A DNA stretch of 22,562 nt from DASUFI01 sp036274635 (lineage in GTDB: Bacteria > Planctomycetota > B15-G4): contig DASUFI010000247.1 in assembly GCA_036274635.1 (NCBI GenBank), positions 1-22,562 on the forward strand, given 5' to 3'. Position numbers and translations under genes: made by a program. Every line of letters starts with the position of its first letter. Position 1 is the stretch's first letter. Shown piece after piece: positions 1-7,655 of this stretch. The notes under the pieces were generated by a model. The model did not search any database and was not told where the DNA came from. It saw only the letters and a list, made by a program, of their open reading frames with translations.

Positions 1-6
1 CACGCC

Positions 7-322
7 TCGGTGCTCCGCGGTCGACGATTATCGATCGCCGCGACCCGGTCGAGAGGCGCGGCCAGCAAGGACGAGCTGCCGACGCGAGCTGTCAGCGAGC
101 CCGGCACGCTGGGATCGATGGCCGCATCCAGCGATTCGTCCCGGCACGCCGGCGCGCGTCCCGGCGGGTCACGGTTGTCGCCTGCAATCCGGGCCCTGCG
201 TGGCCGGCGCCGGCGTAAGCCCTCCAGGGGCTGATCACCCGCGTCGGGCGGGTCGCTTTCACCAAGCCGCGCCTCTCGACCGGAATTCATTGCGACCGTA
301 ATCACCGACCGCGGAGCACCGA
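7..322. repeat. Large palindromic (MITE-like) element
   Basis: The two ends of this 316-bp stretch are long imperfect inverted repeats. Bases 7-23 pair perfectly with 306-322 (17 bp), and 45-62 pair perfectly with 266-283 (18 bp). The intervening arm sequence is partly conserved, including a GATTA block. The arms are therefore about 56 bp each around a ~200-bp centre. The centre has its own small dyads (CGCTGG near 107 with CCAGCG near 128) and a repeated CCCGGCACGC. I see no convincing gene inside: the open frame at 10-234 has low-complexity Arg/Ser/Gly composition. It could be a non-autonomous mobile element or a structured RNA. No target-site duplication was identified. Confidence 0.6.
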
Positions 323-346
323 CTCGTGGAGTTGGACAGCGGCGGG

Positions 347-439
347 GAAAGCCGAAGGGCCGGGTGGGACGACCTCTGGGCGCAACGACATGTGCGTCCG
401 GTGCGCCCAGCGGGCGGCACACCCGGCCCTTCGGCTTTC
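347..439 (-). terminator. Long hairpin after tig, probable terminator
   Basis: A perfect 20-bp inverted repeat (347-366 with 420-439) encloses a second 9-bp inverted repeat (376-384 with 402-410). This gives a 93-nt two-tier hairpin that starts 12 nt beyond the tig stop codon. Position fits a tig transcript terminator. However, the stem is far longer than a usual intrinsic terminator and there is no long T-run, only TTT at the end of the arm on the minus strand. It may instead be a REP/BIME-like element or an mRNA 3'-end stabiliser. With the palindrome at 7-322 it fills the whole gene-free stretch 1-451. Confidence 0.55.
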
Positions 440-451
440 ATCCGCCGCGGC

Positions 452-1768
452 TCAGCCCGCCGCGGCGGGTTCCGTGGTCTCGGTCACCGCGGCCCGGGCG
501 CGGAGCCACTCGCGGGTCTTGCTCTCGGTGACGGTGGCCGCGACGTCCTGAAGCCAGCCTTCGCTGCGGGCCTGGGCGAGGACGGTGTCGGGGTCCTGGT
601 CCTGCGAGCGGGCCAGCTGGCGGACCTGCTCCTCGGCTTCGGCCAGCGTGGAGCCCAGCGACTGCTCGCGGGCGATGCGGGCGAGGATGAAGGAGGCGTG
701 CAGCGAGCGCTGCGCGGCCTGCACGATGCGCTCGCGCTGCTCCTCGGCCTTGCGGTGGCCGTCGTCGGCCGAGAGGCCCTGCTGCTCCATCATGCGGTGC
801 GCCACCTCGTGGACGCGGCGGTCGATGACCTTGGCCAGCAGGCGCTCGGGCATGGGCATGGGGTGCTGGTCCACCAGCCAGCTCTCCACGGCGCGGTCGA
901 CCTGCTCGGCGCGCGCCTGGGCGCGCTGCTGCTCGAGGGCCTCGCGGATGCGGGCGCGCAGCTCGTCCTCGGTCTTGAGGCCGGCCTTGGCCAGCAGCTC
1001 CTCGGAGAGGGGCGGCACGACGACCTTGCGGTGGCTGGTGACGCTGGCCTTGAGCACGGCGTGGCGGCCGGAGAGCTCCGCGGGCTCGAAGTGCGCCGGC
1101 AGATCGGCCTCCAGTTCCACGACGTCGCCCGGCTTGGCCCCGCGGAACGCCGCCCCGGAGCCCGGGACGTTGATGGCGTCCACGAGGTCGTGCTTCACGA
1201 AGACCGTGCGGTCCGGGCGCGGGTCCAGGGCCTTGCCGTCCACGATGTAGGTGAGGGTGACGCCCAGCACCGAGTCGTCGCCGGCCGGCTCGTCGGCCGG
1301 CGCGTCCTGCACGCCGGCGGCCTGCTGGCGGAAGCGCTCGACCTCGCCCGAGACCATGGCGTCGGTGACGGGCGGCAGGGTGATGGTCACGGGGATGGAC
1401 TTGAGGTCCTGCAGCTCGAAGTCCGGAACCACCTCCACGGCGAGCTCGAAGGTGAACGGGCCGTCGCCCTCGTCCGAAAGCGCCTGCAGGTTGAGCTCGG
1501 GCTCGCCCACGGGGTGCAGCTTGTGCTCGCGCACGGCCTCCTCGAAGGCCTTGGACATGAGCGTGCGCCGCGCGTCCTCGGTGACGTCCTTGCCGTAGGC
1601 CTTGCGCACCAGCGCGACGGGCGTGTGGCCGGGCCGGAAGCCCTTGAACTGCGCGCGCCGGGCCAGCGACTGCACGCGCCGCTCGATCTCGGCCTGCAGG
1701 GTGGCGCGCTCGATGGAGAAGGACAGCGTGCGACGGGTGGGCCCGTCGACCTTGAGGGTGACGCTCAT
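452..1768 (-). CDS. tig: Trigger factor (ribosome-associated chaperone)
   Basis: This 438-aa protein binds the ribosome near the exit tunnel and shelters nascent chains. The ribosome-docking signature GFRPGHTP lies at about residue 43, inside a typical N-terminal domain (GFRxGxxP). A divergent FKBP-like PPIase domain follows (about 155-245, with a GAAFRGAKPGD stretch like the usual GxxxALxGxxxGD). The alpha-helical C-terminal chaperone domain takes up the rest. Length is close to the family norm (about 430 aa). The ATG at 1768 is chosen because the family start MxVxxxxxGPxRRTL follows it directly. There is no clear Shine-Dalgarno, only a GGAAAA about 8 nt upstream. The gene is divergent from lysS across a 104-bp spacer, and appears monocistronic because a long hairpin follows its stop. 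It is not linked to clpP/clpX here. Confidence 0.95.
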   Translation of the reverse strand: MSVTLKVDGPTRRTLSFSIERATLQAEIERRVQSLARRAQFKGFRPGHTPVALVRKAYGKDVTEDARRTLMSKAFEEAVREHKLHPVGEPELNLQALSDEGDGPFTFELAVEVVPDFELQDLKSIPVTITLPPVTDAMVSGEVERFRQQAAGVQDAPADEPAGDDSVLGVTLTYIVDGKALDPRPDRTVFVKHDLVDAINVPGSGAAFRGAKPGDVVELEADLPAHFEPAELSGRHAVLKASVTSHRKVVVPPLSEELLAKAGLKTEDELRARIREALEQQRAQARAEQVDRAVESWLVDQHPMPMPERLLAKVIDRRVHEVAHRMMEQQGLSADDGHRKAEEQRERIVQAAQRSLHASFILARIAREQSLGSTLAEAEEQVRQLARSQDQDPDTVLAQARSEGWLQDVAATVTESKTREWLRARAAVTETTEPAAAG

Positions 1769-1838
1769 GGCCGGTTTTCCGCGGGGACGGCGAACCGCTC
1801 ATGTTCCGGGGCGCGGCGCTCCCGTGCAAGGCCTCGCT

Positions 1839-1872
1839 TTGAGCCGCGCAGGCGCGTCCCTATCATCACGGG
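1839..1872 (+). promoter_or_regulatory. lysS promoter, likely leaderless transcript
   Basis: A sigma70-like pair, TTGAGC (1839-1844) and TATCAT (1861-1866), is separated by 16 bp. The hexamer ends 6 nt before the lysS ATG at 1873, so the predicted +1 falls at or next to the A of ATG. There is no room for a Shine-Dalgarno. This reads as a leaderless promoter. The +1 is inferred, not measured. Confidence 0.6.
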
Positions 1873-3351
1873 ATGGACGTGCCGGAGGAAAGACGAGCCA
1901 AGCTGGAGCGGCTGCGCGCCGCGGGGCGCGAGCCCTTTCCGGCCGGCGCGACCCTGCCCGACCGCCGGCGCATTGCCGAGGCGCTCGCGGGCACCGACCC
2001 GGACGCCGCACCGCGCGCCGTGGTCACGGTGGCCGGCCGCGTCACGGCGCGCCGCGACCACGGCAGCTCGCAGTTCCTCGACCTGCGCGACGAGTCGGGG
2101 CGCGTGCAGGTCTACGTGCAGAAGAAGGTGCTGGGCGAGGGGCCCTACGCGCAGCTGCTGGACACGCTGGACCTCGGCGACTTCCTCGCCGCGCGCGGCG
2201 AGCTGGGGCGCACGCGGCTGGGCGAGGTGACCGTCTTCGCGCAGGACGCCGAGCTGCTCACCAAGACGCTCTCGCAGCCGGCCAACGAGTACTTCGGCGT
2301 GGCCGACGTGGAGCTGCGCTACCGCCAGCGCTACGTGGACCTGGTCGCCAACCCCGGCAGCGCCGCGCGCTTCCGCGCCCGCTGCCGCATGGTGGACGAG
2401 CTGCGCGCCTTCCTGCGCGGCCGCGGCTTCCTCGAGGTCGAGACGCCCATGCTGCACGCCATCGCCGGCGGGGCCACGGCGCGGCCGTTCATCACGCACC
2501 ACAACACGCTCGACATCGCCCTGTACCTGCGCATCGCGCCCGAGCTCTTCCTCAAGCGCCTGCTCGTGGGCGGCTTCGAGCGCGTGTTCGAGATCGGCCG
2601 GAACTTCCGCAACGAGGGCCTCTCGCCGCGCCACAACCCCGAGTTCACCATGCTCGAGGCCTACTGGGCCTACGCGCGGGCCGGCGACTGGATGGCGGCG
2701 CTCGAGGAGCTGCTGCCGCGCCTGGCCGAGACCTGCGCCTGCGACCCGCAGGGCCGCGAGGCGCCGGGCGGGCCGCGCGTGCGGCGCGGCGAGGCCGTCA
2801 TCGACTTCACGCCGCCCTTCAAGCGCGGCCGCTACGCGGACCTCATCAAGAAGGAGACGGGCGTCGACGTCATGGAGGCCGGCTCGTTGCGCAAGGCGGC
2901 GCAGGCCTTCCCCGTGCCGCCCGGCAGCTCCGACGCCGCCATCGCCGATTTCCTCTTCAGCGAGCACGTGGAGCCGAAGCTCGGCATGGACCCCTTCTTC
3001 GTCACGGACTTCCCGCTGGCCATGAGCCCGCTGGCCAAGCGCTCGCCCGAGGACCCGCGCCTCGCGGAGCGCTTCGAGCTGTTCATCGGCGGCATGGAGG
3101 CGGCCAACGCCTTCAGCGAGCTGAACGACCCGGAGGACCAGCTGCGGCGCTTCGAGGAGCAGGTGGCGCGCAAGGACCCCGAGCTGCCGGCGCAGGTGGA
3201 CCACGACTACGTCGACGCCCTCGCGCACGGCATGCCGCCCGCGGCGGGCATCGGCATCGGCGTGGACCGGCTGGCCATGCTGCTCACCGGCGCCGAGTCC
3301 ATCCGCGACGTGATCCTCTTCCCGCTGCTGCGGCCGCAGGCGGGGGCCTGA
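1873..3351 (+). CDS. lysS: Lysyl-tRNA synthetase, class II
   Basis: This 492-aa cytoplasmic enzyme charges tRNA-Lys using ATP. An N-terminal anticodon-binding OB-fold (about residues 55-150, with the block VAGRVTARRDHG...FLDLRD) precedes the class II catalytic core. Motif 2 is visible as FEIGRNFRNEG near residue 240, followed by HNPEFTMLEAYWAYA. Motif 3 is the GIGIGVDRLAMLLTG...SIRDVILFPLLRP block at the C-terminus. The conserved GGATARPF and HHNTLD segments place it with LysRS rather than AsnRS or AspRS. The ATG at 1873 has a -10 box directly upstream and no Shine-Dalgarno. It is the first gene of an operon with the LolCD genes, 1 nt upstream of the permease. This lysS-lolC/E-lolD order is also seen in several deltaproteobacteria-like genomes (recalled, not checked). 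Confidence 0.96.
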   Translation: MDVPEERRAKLERLRAAGREPFPAGATLPDRRRIAEALAGTDPDAAPRAVVTVAGRVTARRDHGSSQFLDLRDESGRVQVYVQKKVLGEGPYAQLLDTLDLGDFLAARGELGRTRLGEVTVFAQDAELLTKTLSQPANEYFGVADVELRYRQRYVDLVANPGSAARFRARCRMVDELRAFLRGRGFLEVETPMLHAIAGGATARPFITHHNTLDIALYLRIAPELFLKRLLVGGFERVFEIGRNFRNEGLSPRHNPEFTMLEAYWAYARAGDWMAALEELLPRLAETCACDPQGREAPGGPRVRRGEAVIDFTPPFKRGRYADLIKKETGVDVMEAGSLRKAAQAFPVPPGSSDAAIADFLFSEHVEPKLGMDPFFVTDFPLAMSPLAKRSPEDPRLAERFELFIGGMEAANAFSELNDPEDQLRRFEEQVARKDPELPAQVDHDYVDALAHGMPPAAGIGIGVDRLAMLLTGAESIRDVILFPLLRPQAGA

Positions 3352-3352
3352 G

Positions 3353-4750
3353 GTGTACCGGCCCTTCCTCGCCGGCCGCTACCTGTTCGCCAGGCCCGTG
3401 AGCTACCTGGCCATCGTGGCCATCGGCATCGGCGTCGGCGCGCTCATCACCGTGGTCTCGGTGATGAACGGCTTCCTGCGCGAGACGCGCTCCATCGTGC
3501 GTGGCACCACGGCCGACATCACGGTGCTGCCTGTGCAGCAACCCAGCAAGGGTGAGATCGCGGGCCAGGCGGCCTACGAGCGCGTGGTCGCGGGCCTCCC
3601 GGGCGTCGCGGGTGTGACCTCGCGGCTCGTGCGGCCGGCGGTGGTCAAGGTGCACGGCCGAGACAACCTCTCGCTCAACGACGCGATGGTGGGGCAGTCG
3701 GGCCACATCAACCAGGTCATGGTCATGGGCGTGGACCCCGTGGCCGAGTCGAAGTACACGGAATTCACGCACTACGCCGAGCAGGTCTACGACGACTCGC
3801 TCAAGGTCAAGGAGGTGCAGGAGGCCGCGGCCGCGAGCCCGCCGCGCGCGCCCGATCCGGCCCGGCTGTTCGCGCTGGACAGGAAGCTCATCCGCGACCG
3901 GCGCCTGGCCAAAGCCGACCTGCCGCGCATCCTGGTGGGCGAGCAGCGCATGCTCATCCAGCAGCTGCAGCCGGGCGACGCGCTCGAGCTCGTCACGCTG
4001 CCCGACGACGTGGACCTGTCCGGCGCCACGCTGGCCTCGCGCACGGAGACCTTCGTCGTCGCCGGCGCCTTCCGCACCGGCAAGTACGACTTCGACGTGA
4101 ACCATGTCTTCGTGAGCACGCCGGACTTCAAGGCCTGGTCGGGCACGCACCAGGAGTTCTCCGAGATGGCGGTGACGGCGGCCGACCCGGCGCGCCTGCC
4201 CGAGCTGCGCGACGGCCTCTCCCGCGCGCTGGACCACGCGGGCCTGCCGGCGGTGGTCGTCACCTGGGAGGAGCGCTACGCCGTCTACCTCGGCGCGGTC
4301 GAGAACGAGCGCAACATCCTGGCCTTCGTGCTGGGCCTGTTCGTGCTGCTCACCTGCACCATCACCTTCTCCATGCTCACGATGATGGTGCAGGAGAAGG
4401 TGCGCGACATCGGCATCCTCTCGGCCATGGGGGCGCCGGCGCTGGGCATCGGCGCGATCTTCGCCACCTGCGGGCTGTTCGTGTCGGCGCTCGGCGGGCT
4501 GTTCGGCTTCGTGGCGGGCGAGGCGCTGGCGCGCAACGTGGACGCCGTGAAGAACTGGATCGAGTCCACCTTCCACATCGAGATCTTCAACAAGGAGGTC
4601 TACGCCTTCACCACGTTGCCCAGCGAGGTCAACTCCTGGCTGGACGCCAAGGTGCTGGCGGTCACGGTGCTGTTCTCGGTGCTCATCTGCCTGCTGCCGG
4701 CGTGGCGCGCGGCGCGCCTCGACCCGGTGGACGCCCTGCGCCATGAGTGA
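3353..4750 (+). CDS. LolC/LolE-family lipoprotein-releasing ABC permease
   Basis: This 465-aa inner-membrane protein is of the LolC/LolE (MacB/FtsX-like) permease type, which releases outer-membrane lipoproteins to LolA. One TM segment sits at about residues 17-37 (AIVAIGIGVGALITVVSVMNGF). A large periplasmic domain follows, then three C-terminal TMs at about 318-345, 365-390 and 430-450. The cytoplasmic loop QEKVRDIGILSAMGA and the terminal PAWRAARLDPVDALR are family hallmarks. The NKEVYAF segment matches the YKEVYF-type motif of LolC/E. The start is GTG at 3353, just 1 nt after the lysS stop. Its last 8 nt overlap lolD, pointing to translational coupling. Only one permease is present, so the transporter is probably a homodimer (LolF-like). 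The hydrophilic loop at about 140-190 looks longer than usual. Confidence 0.9.
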   Translation: MYRPFLAGRYLFARPVSYLAIVAIGIGVGALITVVSVMNGFLRETRSIVRGTTADITVLPVQQPSKGEIAGQAAYERVVAGLPGVAGVTSRLVRPAVVKVHGRDNLSLNDAMVGQSGHINQVMVMGVDPVAESKYTEFTHYAEQVYDDSLKVKEVQEAAAASPPRAPDPARLFALDRKLIRDRRLAKADLPRILVGEQRMLIQQLQPGDALELVTLPDDVDLSGATLASRTETFVVAGAFRTGKYDFDVNHVFVSTPDFKAWSGTHQEFSEMAVTAADPARLPELRDGLSRALDHAGLPAVVVTWEERYAVYLGAVENERNILAFVLGLFVLLTCTITFSMLTMMVQEKVRDIGILSAMGAPALGIGAIFATCGLFVSALGGLFGFVAGEALARNVDAVKNWIESTFHIEIFNKEVYAFTTLPSEVNSWLDAKVLAVTVLFSVLICLLPAWRAARLDPVDALRHE

Positions 4751-5507
4751 GGCCCCGGTGGTCCTGCGCGCGACCGGCCTGCAGCGGCGCTTCCGCATGG
4801 GGCAGGAGCTGGTGCACGTGCTGCACGGCGCGGACCTCGAGCTGCGCGCGGGCGAGACGGTGGCCATCATGGGGCGCTCGGGCGCGGGCAAGAGCACGCT
4901 GCTGCACCTGCTGGGCCTGCTCGACCGGCCCGACGAGGGGCGGCTGCAGCTGGACGGCACGGACACCGTGGGCCTCTCGCGCCCGGCGCGCGCGCGGCTG
5001 CGCAACCGGCTGGTGGGCTTCGTCTTCCAGTTCTATCACCTGCTGCCCGAGCTCACGGCGCTGGAGAACGCGCTGCTGCCGCGCATGATCGCCTGCGGCC
5101 CGCTGCGCTGGGCCTCCGAGCGCCGCGCGGCGCGCGAGCAGGCCCTGGGGCTGCTGGAGGAGCTGGGACTGGCCGACCGCGCGCGGCACCGCCCGGCGCG
5201 GCTCTCGGGCGGCGAGCGGCAGCGCGTCGCCATCGCGCGCGCGCTCGTGGGCAAGCCGCGGCTGCTGCTGTGCGACGAGCCCACCGGCAACCTCGACGAG
5301 CGCACCAGCGAGGTCATCGCCGACCAGCTCTTCGACCTCTCGCTGCGCCACGCCACCACGCTGGTGCTGGTCACCCACGACAGCGACCTCGCGCAGCGCA
5401 CCGGCCGCTGCCTCTGGCTGCACGACGGCCGACTGCAGCCGCTCGACCCCGGACCCGCCCTGCCCGCGGAGAAGCCGCGCCCCCGCGCGCTCCAGTCACC
5501 CCCCTGA
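4743..5507 (+). CDS. lolD: LolD-like lipoprotein-releasing ABC ATPase
   Basis: This 254-aa ATPase powers the permease encoded immediately upstream. All ABC motifs are present: Walker A GRSGAGKST (about 44-52), Q-loop in FVFQFYHLLPELTALEN (Q near 98), signature LSGGERQRVAIARAL (about 154), Walker B LLLCDEPTGNLD (about 174) and the switch histidine in LVTHD (about 211). The FQFYHLLPELTALENALLP block is characteristic of the LolD/MacB/FtsE group, and the LolC/E partner supports LolD specifically. The ATG at 4743 lies within the last 8 nt of the permease gene. A Pro/Arg-rich tail follows the usual end. MacB-type export is the alternative, but no MacA or TolC gene is nearby. Confidence 0.92.
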   Translation: MSEAPVVLRATGLQRRFRMGQELVHVLHGADLELRAGETVAIMGRSGAGKSTLLHLLGLLDRPDEGRLQLDGTDTVGLSRPARARLRNRLVGFVFQFYHLLPELTALENALLPRMIACGPLRWASERRAAREQALGLLEELGLADRARHRPARLSGGERQRVAIARALVGKPRLLLCDEPTGNLDERTSEVIADQLFDLSLRHATTLVLVTHDSDLAQRTGRCLWLHDGRLQPLDPGPALPAEKPRPRALQSPP

Positions 5508-5514
5508 GCGGGCG

Positions 5515-6126
5515 ATGAGGGCCGCGAGCCGGCGTTCCGGCGCGCGTCCCCCGGGGCAGTCCGCGATGGCGAGCAAGGATCCCTTCCAGGTCTCGGGCCG
5601 CTGGCGCTTCGTCGCCTTTCCGCTGGTGTTCGCGGCGGCGGTGCTGACCCTGGGCACGATGGGCGTCGTGCAGCCGCTCCGGCAACAGTCCTCGGCCGAC
5701 GACCTGCGCAGCGCCATCGTCTCGGACTACTACCGCATCGAGCATGCCGCGCTGTCCTACGTCGAGGACAACGGCGAGTATCCCGCCGCCGCCTTCGACC
5801 TCTCCGACGGCTACGACGGCGGCCTGCGCCAGCGCACGAGCGCGCCGGTGCGGCACCAGAAGACCTGGTCGGGTCCCTACCTCGACCCGCTGCCCTCGCG
5901 CCCCACGAGCCAGTCCTTCTGGAGCCTGGCCGAGCCGCAGCAGCTGCTCGACGCCGACCGCGACGGCCAGACCGACGAGCTGTGGACGCGCCTGAACCGC
6001 GGCAACGGCGAGATCGACGACGAGACCGCCGCCTGGCTCGACCGCGCGCTCGACGACGGCCGCGCCGACGCGGGCAAGGTGCGCGTGACGCCCACCTGGA
6101 TCTGGTTCGAGCTGGTCGAGCGCTGA
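5515..6126 (+). CDS. Membrane-anchored GspG-like hypothetical protein
   Basis: This protein is 203 aa from ATG 5515, or 186 aa from ATG 5566. One TM segment (about residues 33-52, FVAFPLVFAAAVLTLGTMGVV) is followed by a soluble domain of about 145 aa. The layout LRSAIVSDYYRIEHAALSYVEDNGEYPAA... then WSGPYLDPLPSRP resembles the C-terminal part of type II secretion major pseudopilins (GspG: helix, YxxDNGxYP, GPYL). It lacks the prepilin-peptidase G-F-T-x-x-E motif before the TM, so it is not an ordinary pseudopilin. The DADRDGQTDELW segment could bind calcium. It is 7 nt downstream of lolD and probably the last gene of the lysS-lolC/E-lolD operon. No function can be assigned. The start is uncertain because neither ATG has a Shine-Dalgarno. 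Confidence 0.7.
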   Translation: MRAASRRSGARPPGQSAMASKDPFQVSGRWRFVAFPLVFAAAVLTLGTMGVVQPLRQQSSADDLRSAIVSDYYRIEHAALSYVEDNGEYPAAAFDLSDGYDGGLRQRTSAPVRHQKTWSGPYLDPLPSRPTSQSFWSLAEPQQLLDADRDGQTDELWTRLNRGNGEIDDETAAWLDRALDDGRADAGKVRVTPTWIWFELVER

Positions 6127-6161
6127 GCCATGCCGGCGCTTCGGCGGCGCTCGTGGTCTGG

Positions 6162-6173
6162 TAGATTCGCGGC
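6162..6173 (+). promoter_or_regulatory. Putative leaderless -10 box for MORN gene
   Basis: TAGATT (6162-6167) lies exactly 6 nt before ATG 6174, the same geometry as the lysS TATCAT box. The -35 region is weak (TTCGGC at 6140-6145, 16-bp spacing). If real, the +1 coincides with the ATG, which supports ATG 6174 as the ancestral start of the lipoprotein gene. Confidence 0.45.
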
Positions 6174-7583
6174 ATGAGGCGGTCGCCAGCAGCAGCCCGT
6201 CGAAGAAGTCATTCGGGCGCCGAAGCGCGTCTTTCGCGCCGGCTCTTCGTGGCTCGGCCTGCGGCGAATCGCCACTCCCGCGACGGGCGCTCCATTCGGG
6301 AGCGCCCTCGACGGAGATGCAACGGGCGAAGCCCGTCGCATCTCCTGCGCGGGGCCCCGGCCTCGGTCTCGCGCCTCGATCCGACGCGACATCCATCGCT
6401 TCGGCCCTCGAAGCACTTCTTCGACGGGCTGCTCCTGGCCTTCCGGCGCTGCCTGCCGTGCGTGCTGGCCCTGCTGCTGGCCGGCTGCATGTCCGGCTCG
6501 CAGGCGGCCGCTCACCCGCGACGCGTGCCCGCGGACTACACGGGGCCCTTCACCACGTGGTGGTCCGACGATCGCGTGCGCGAGGAAGGCACCTACAAGG
6601 AGGGCCGCCGTGACGGCCACGTGAAGGGCTTCCATCCGGACGGCTCGCTGGCCTTCGAGGGCGAGTTCCGCGACGGCACTCCCGTCGGCCAGGTGGTCCA
6701 GAACGCTCCGGGTGGCGCGCGCGCCATCGTGCAGCAGGAGCCGGTGGCCCCGCCGAGCGAGCCGCCGCCCGACGCGTCGAGCGTGCAGCTGAGCGTGACG
6801 CCGCCGGCCGCGCCCCCCGTGGCGCCCGCGCCCGAGCCAGCGCCCGCCACCGACACGGCCGCCAAGCCCGTCGCACCGCCGGCTGACGAGAAGCCCGCGC
6901 CGCAGCCCGCAGCGTCCAACCCCACGCCACCGGCCGCGACGCCGCCCGCTGCGACCGCGCCTGCGCGCAACCCGCAGCCAGCCCCGACGCGCGCCGCCGC
7001 CCCGGGCGCAGCGACGGCCGCGACCGCGAGCGCCGCCGACGGCGAGAGGTGGGAGTACTTCCCCAGTGGCGTCAAGCGCAGCCACGGCACCATCCGCAAG
7101 GGCTCGCCCGACGGCCCGGTCGAGACGTGGTACGAGAACGGCCAGGCCGCCTCGCGCGGCCAGTACGAGCTGGGCGTCCCGTCCGGCGAGTGGCAGGCCT
7201 GGGACGAGCAGGGCCATCCGACCACGAGCACGGTCTACTGGACCGTCAACGGCAAGCCCGCCGGCTACCTCGAGACGGTGCAGGACGCCGAGGGCCGCGT
7301 CAGCGTGCAGACGCGCATGCTCATCGACGGCGACGTCTTCGTGAGCCGCGTCACCACGTGGTACCCGAACGGCCGCCAGGCGGAGCTGGTCGAGTACCGC
7401 AACGGCCTGCGCGAGGGCCGCGACGTCAGCTGGGACACCGAGGGGAACAAGCGCAGCGAGGGCCGTCGCGCCGCGGACCTGCGCGAGGGCGTCTGGACCA
7501 CGTGGGACGAGCACGGCAACGTCGAGAGCCGCACGCTCTTCGAGCACGACCGCTCGCTGGGATCGCCGCCCGCCGGGAGCTGA
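6174..7583 (+). CDS. MORN-variant repeat lipoprotein with inserted palindrome
   Basis: The frame is 469 aa from ATG 6174. A lipobox LAGC (Cys105, codon at 6486) follows RRCLPCVLALLLAGC, so the mature protein should be lipid-anchored. Repeats of the MORN-variant type (G-x-Y/F-x-x-G-x-x-x-G-x-x-x-x-W/F-x-x-x-G) occur at about 118-165 (EEGTYKEGRRDGHVKGF) and about 290-460 (GPVETWYENGQ, GEWQAWDEQG, REGRDVSWDTEGN, REGVWTTWDEHGN). They are split by a ~100-residue Pro/Ala-rich linker. The normal signal peptide is interrupted: a 255-bp palindrome occupies codons 5-89 in frame, pushing the lipobox from about residue 20 to 105. Removing it leaves MRRS joined to FRRCLPCVLALLLAGC, a textbook lipoprotein signal. 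Whether translation runs through the element or restarts at a non-ATG codon after it cannot be told. Confidence 0.8.
   Translation: MRRSPAAARRRSHSGAEARLSRRLFVARPAANRHSRDGRSIRERPRRRCNGRSPSHLLRGAPASVSRLDPTRHPSLRPSKHFFDGLLLAFRRCLPCVLALLLAGCMSGSQAAAHPRRVPADYTGPFTTWWSDDRVREEGTYKEGRRDGHVKGFHPDGSLAFEGEFRDGTPVGQVVQNAPGGARAIVQQEPVAPPSEPPPDASSVQLSVTPPAAPPVAPAPEPAPATDTAAKPVAPPADEKPAPQPAASNPTPPAATPPAATAPARNPQPAPTRAAAPGAATAATASAADGERWEYFPSGVKRSHGTIRKGSPDGPVETWYENGQAASRGQYELGVPSGEWQAWDEQGHPTTSTVYWTVNGKPAGYLETVQDAEGRVSVQTRMLIDGDVFVSRVTTWYPNGRQAELVEYRNGLREGRDVSWDTEGNKRSEGRRAADLREGVWTTWDEHGNVESRTLFEHDRSLGSPPAGS
6185..6439. repeat. 255-bp palindromic element inserted in frame
   Basis: Terminal inverted repeats of 25 bp (6185-6209 with 6415-6439) match at 24 positions, of which the inner 19 are perfect. 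Inside are two strong hairpins: 6285-6293 with 6299-6307 (9 bp, 5-nt loop), and 6313-6327 with 6331-6345 (14 of 15 pairs, GAA loop). The length is a multiple of three (85 codons), and the frame stays open throughout. The element sits within the signal-peptide region of the MORN lipoprotein gene. This resembles Rickettsia palindromic elements in habit, though I see no sequence relation to them. Confidence 0.65.
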
Positions 7584-7584
7584 T

Positions 7585-7614
7585 CTGGCAGCGTGCCGGG
7601 CCGGCGCCTATCCT
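7585..7614 (+). promoter_or_regulatory. Putative promoter of ETF-QO gene
   Basis: CTGGCA (7585-7590) and TATCCT (7609-7614) are spaced by 18 bp, directly after the lipoprotein stop codon. The leader of about 35 nt contains a good Shine-Dalgarno (GAGGAG near 7642-7647), which selects ATG 7656. It is one of the few clear Shine-Dalgarno sites in the window. Confidence 0.4.
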
Positions 7615-7655
7615 CTGCCGCTCCGGTTCCGCCCGCACCGCGAGGAGTCTCTTCG

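Noticed and set aside
10..234. Small open frame near the left edge
   Set aside because: Lies inside the palindromic element, low-complexity Arg/Ser/Gly composition, no start signal.
326..2230. A plus-strand open frame antisense to tig
   Set aside because: Antisense shadow of trigger factor with low-complexity Leu/Gly/Arg composition, running out of frame into lysS.
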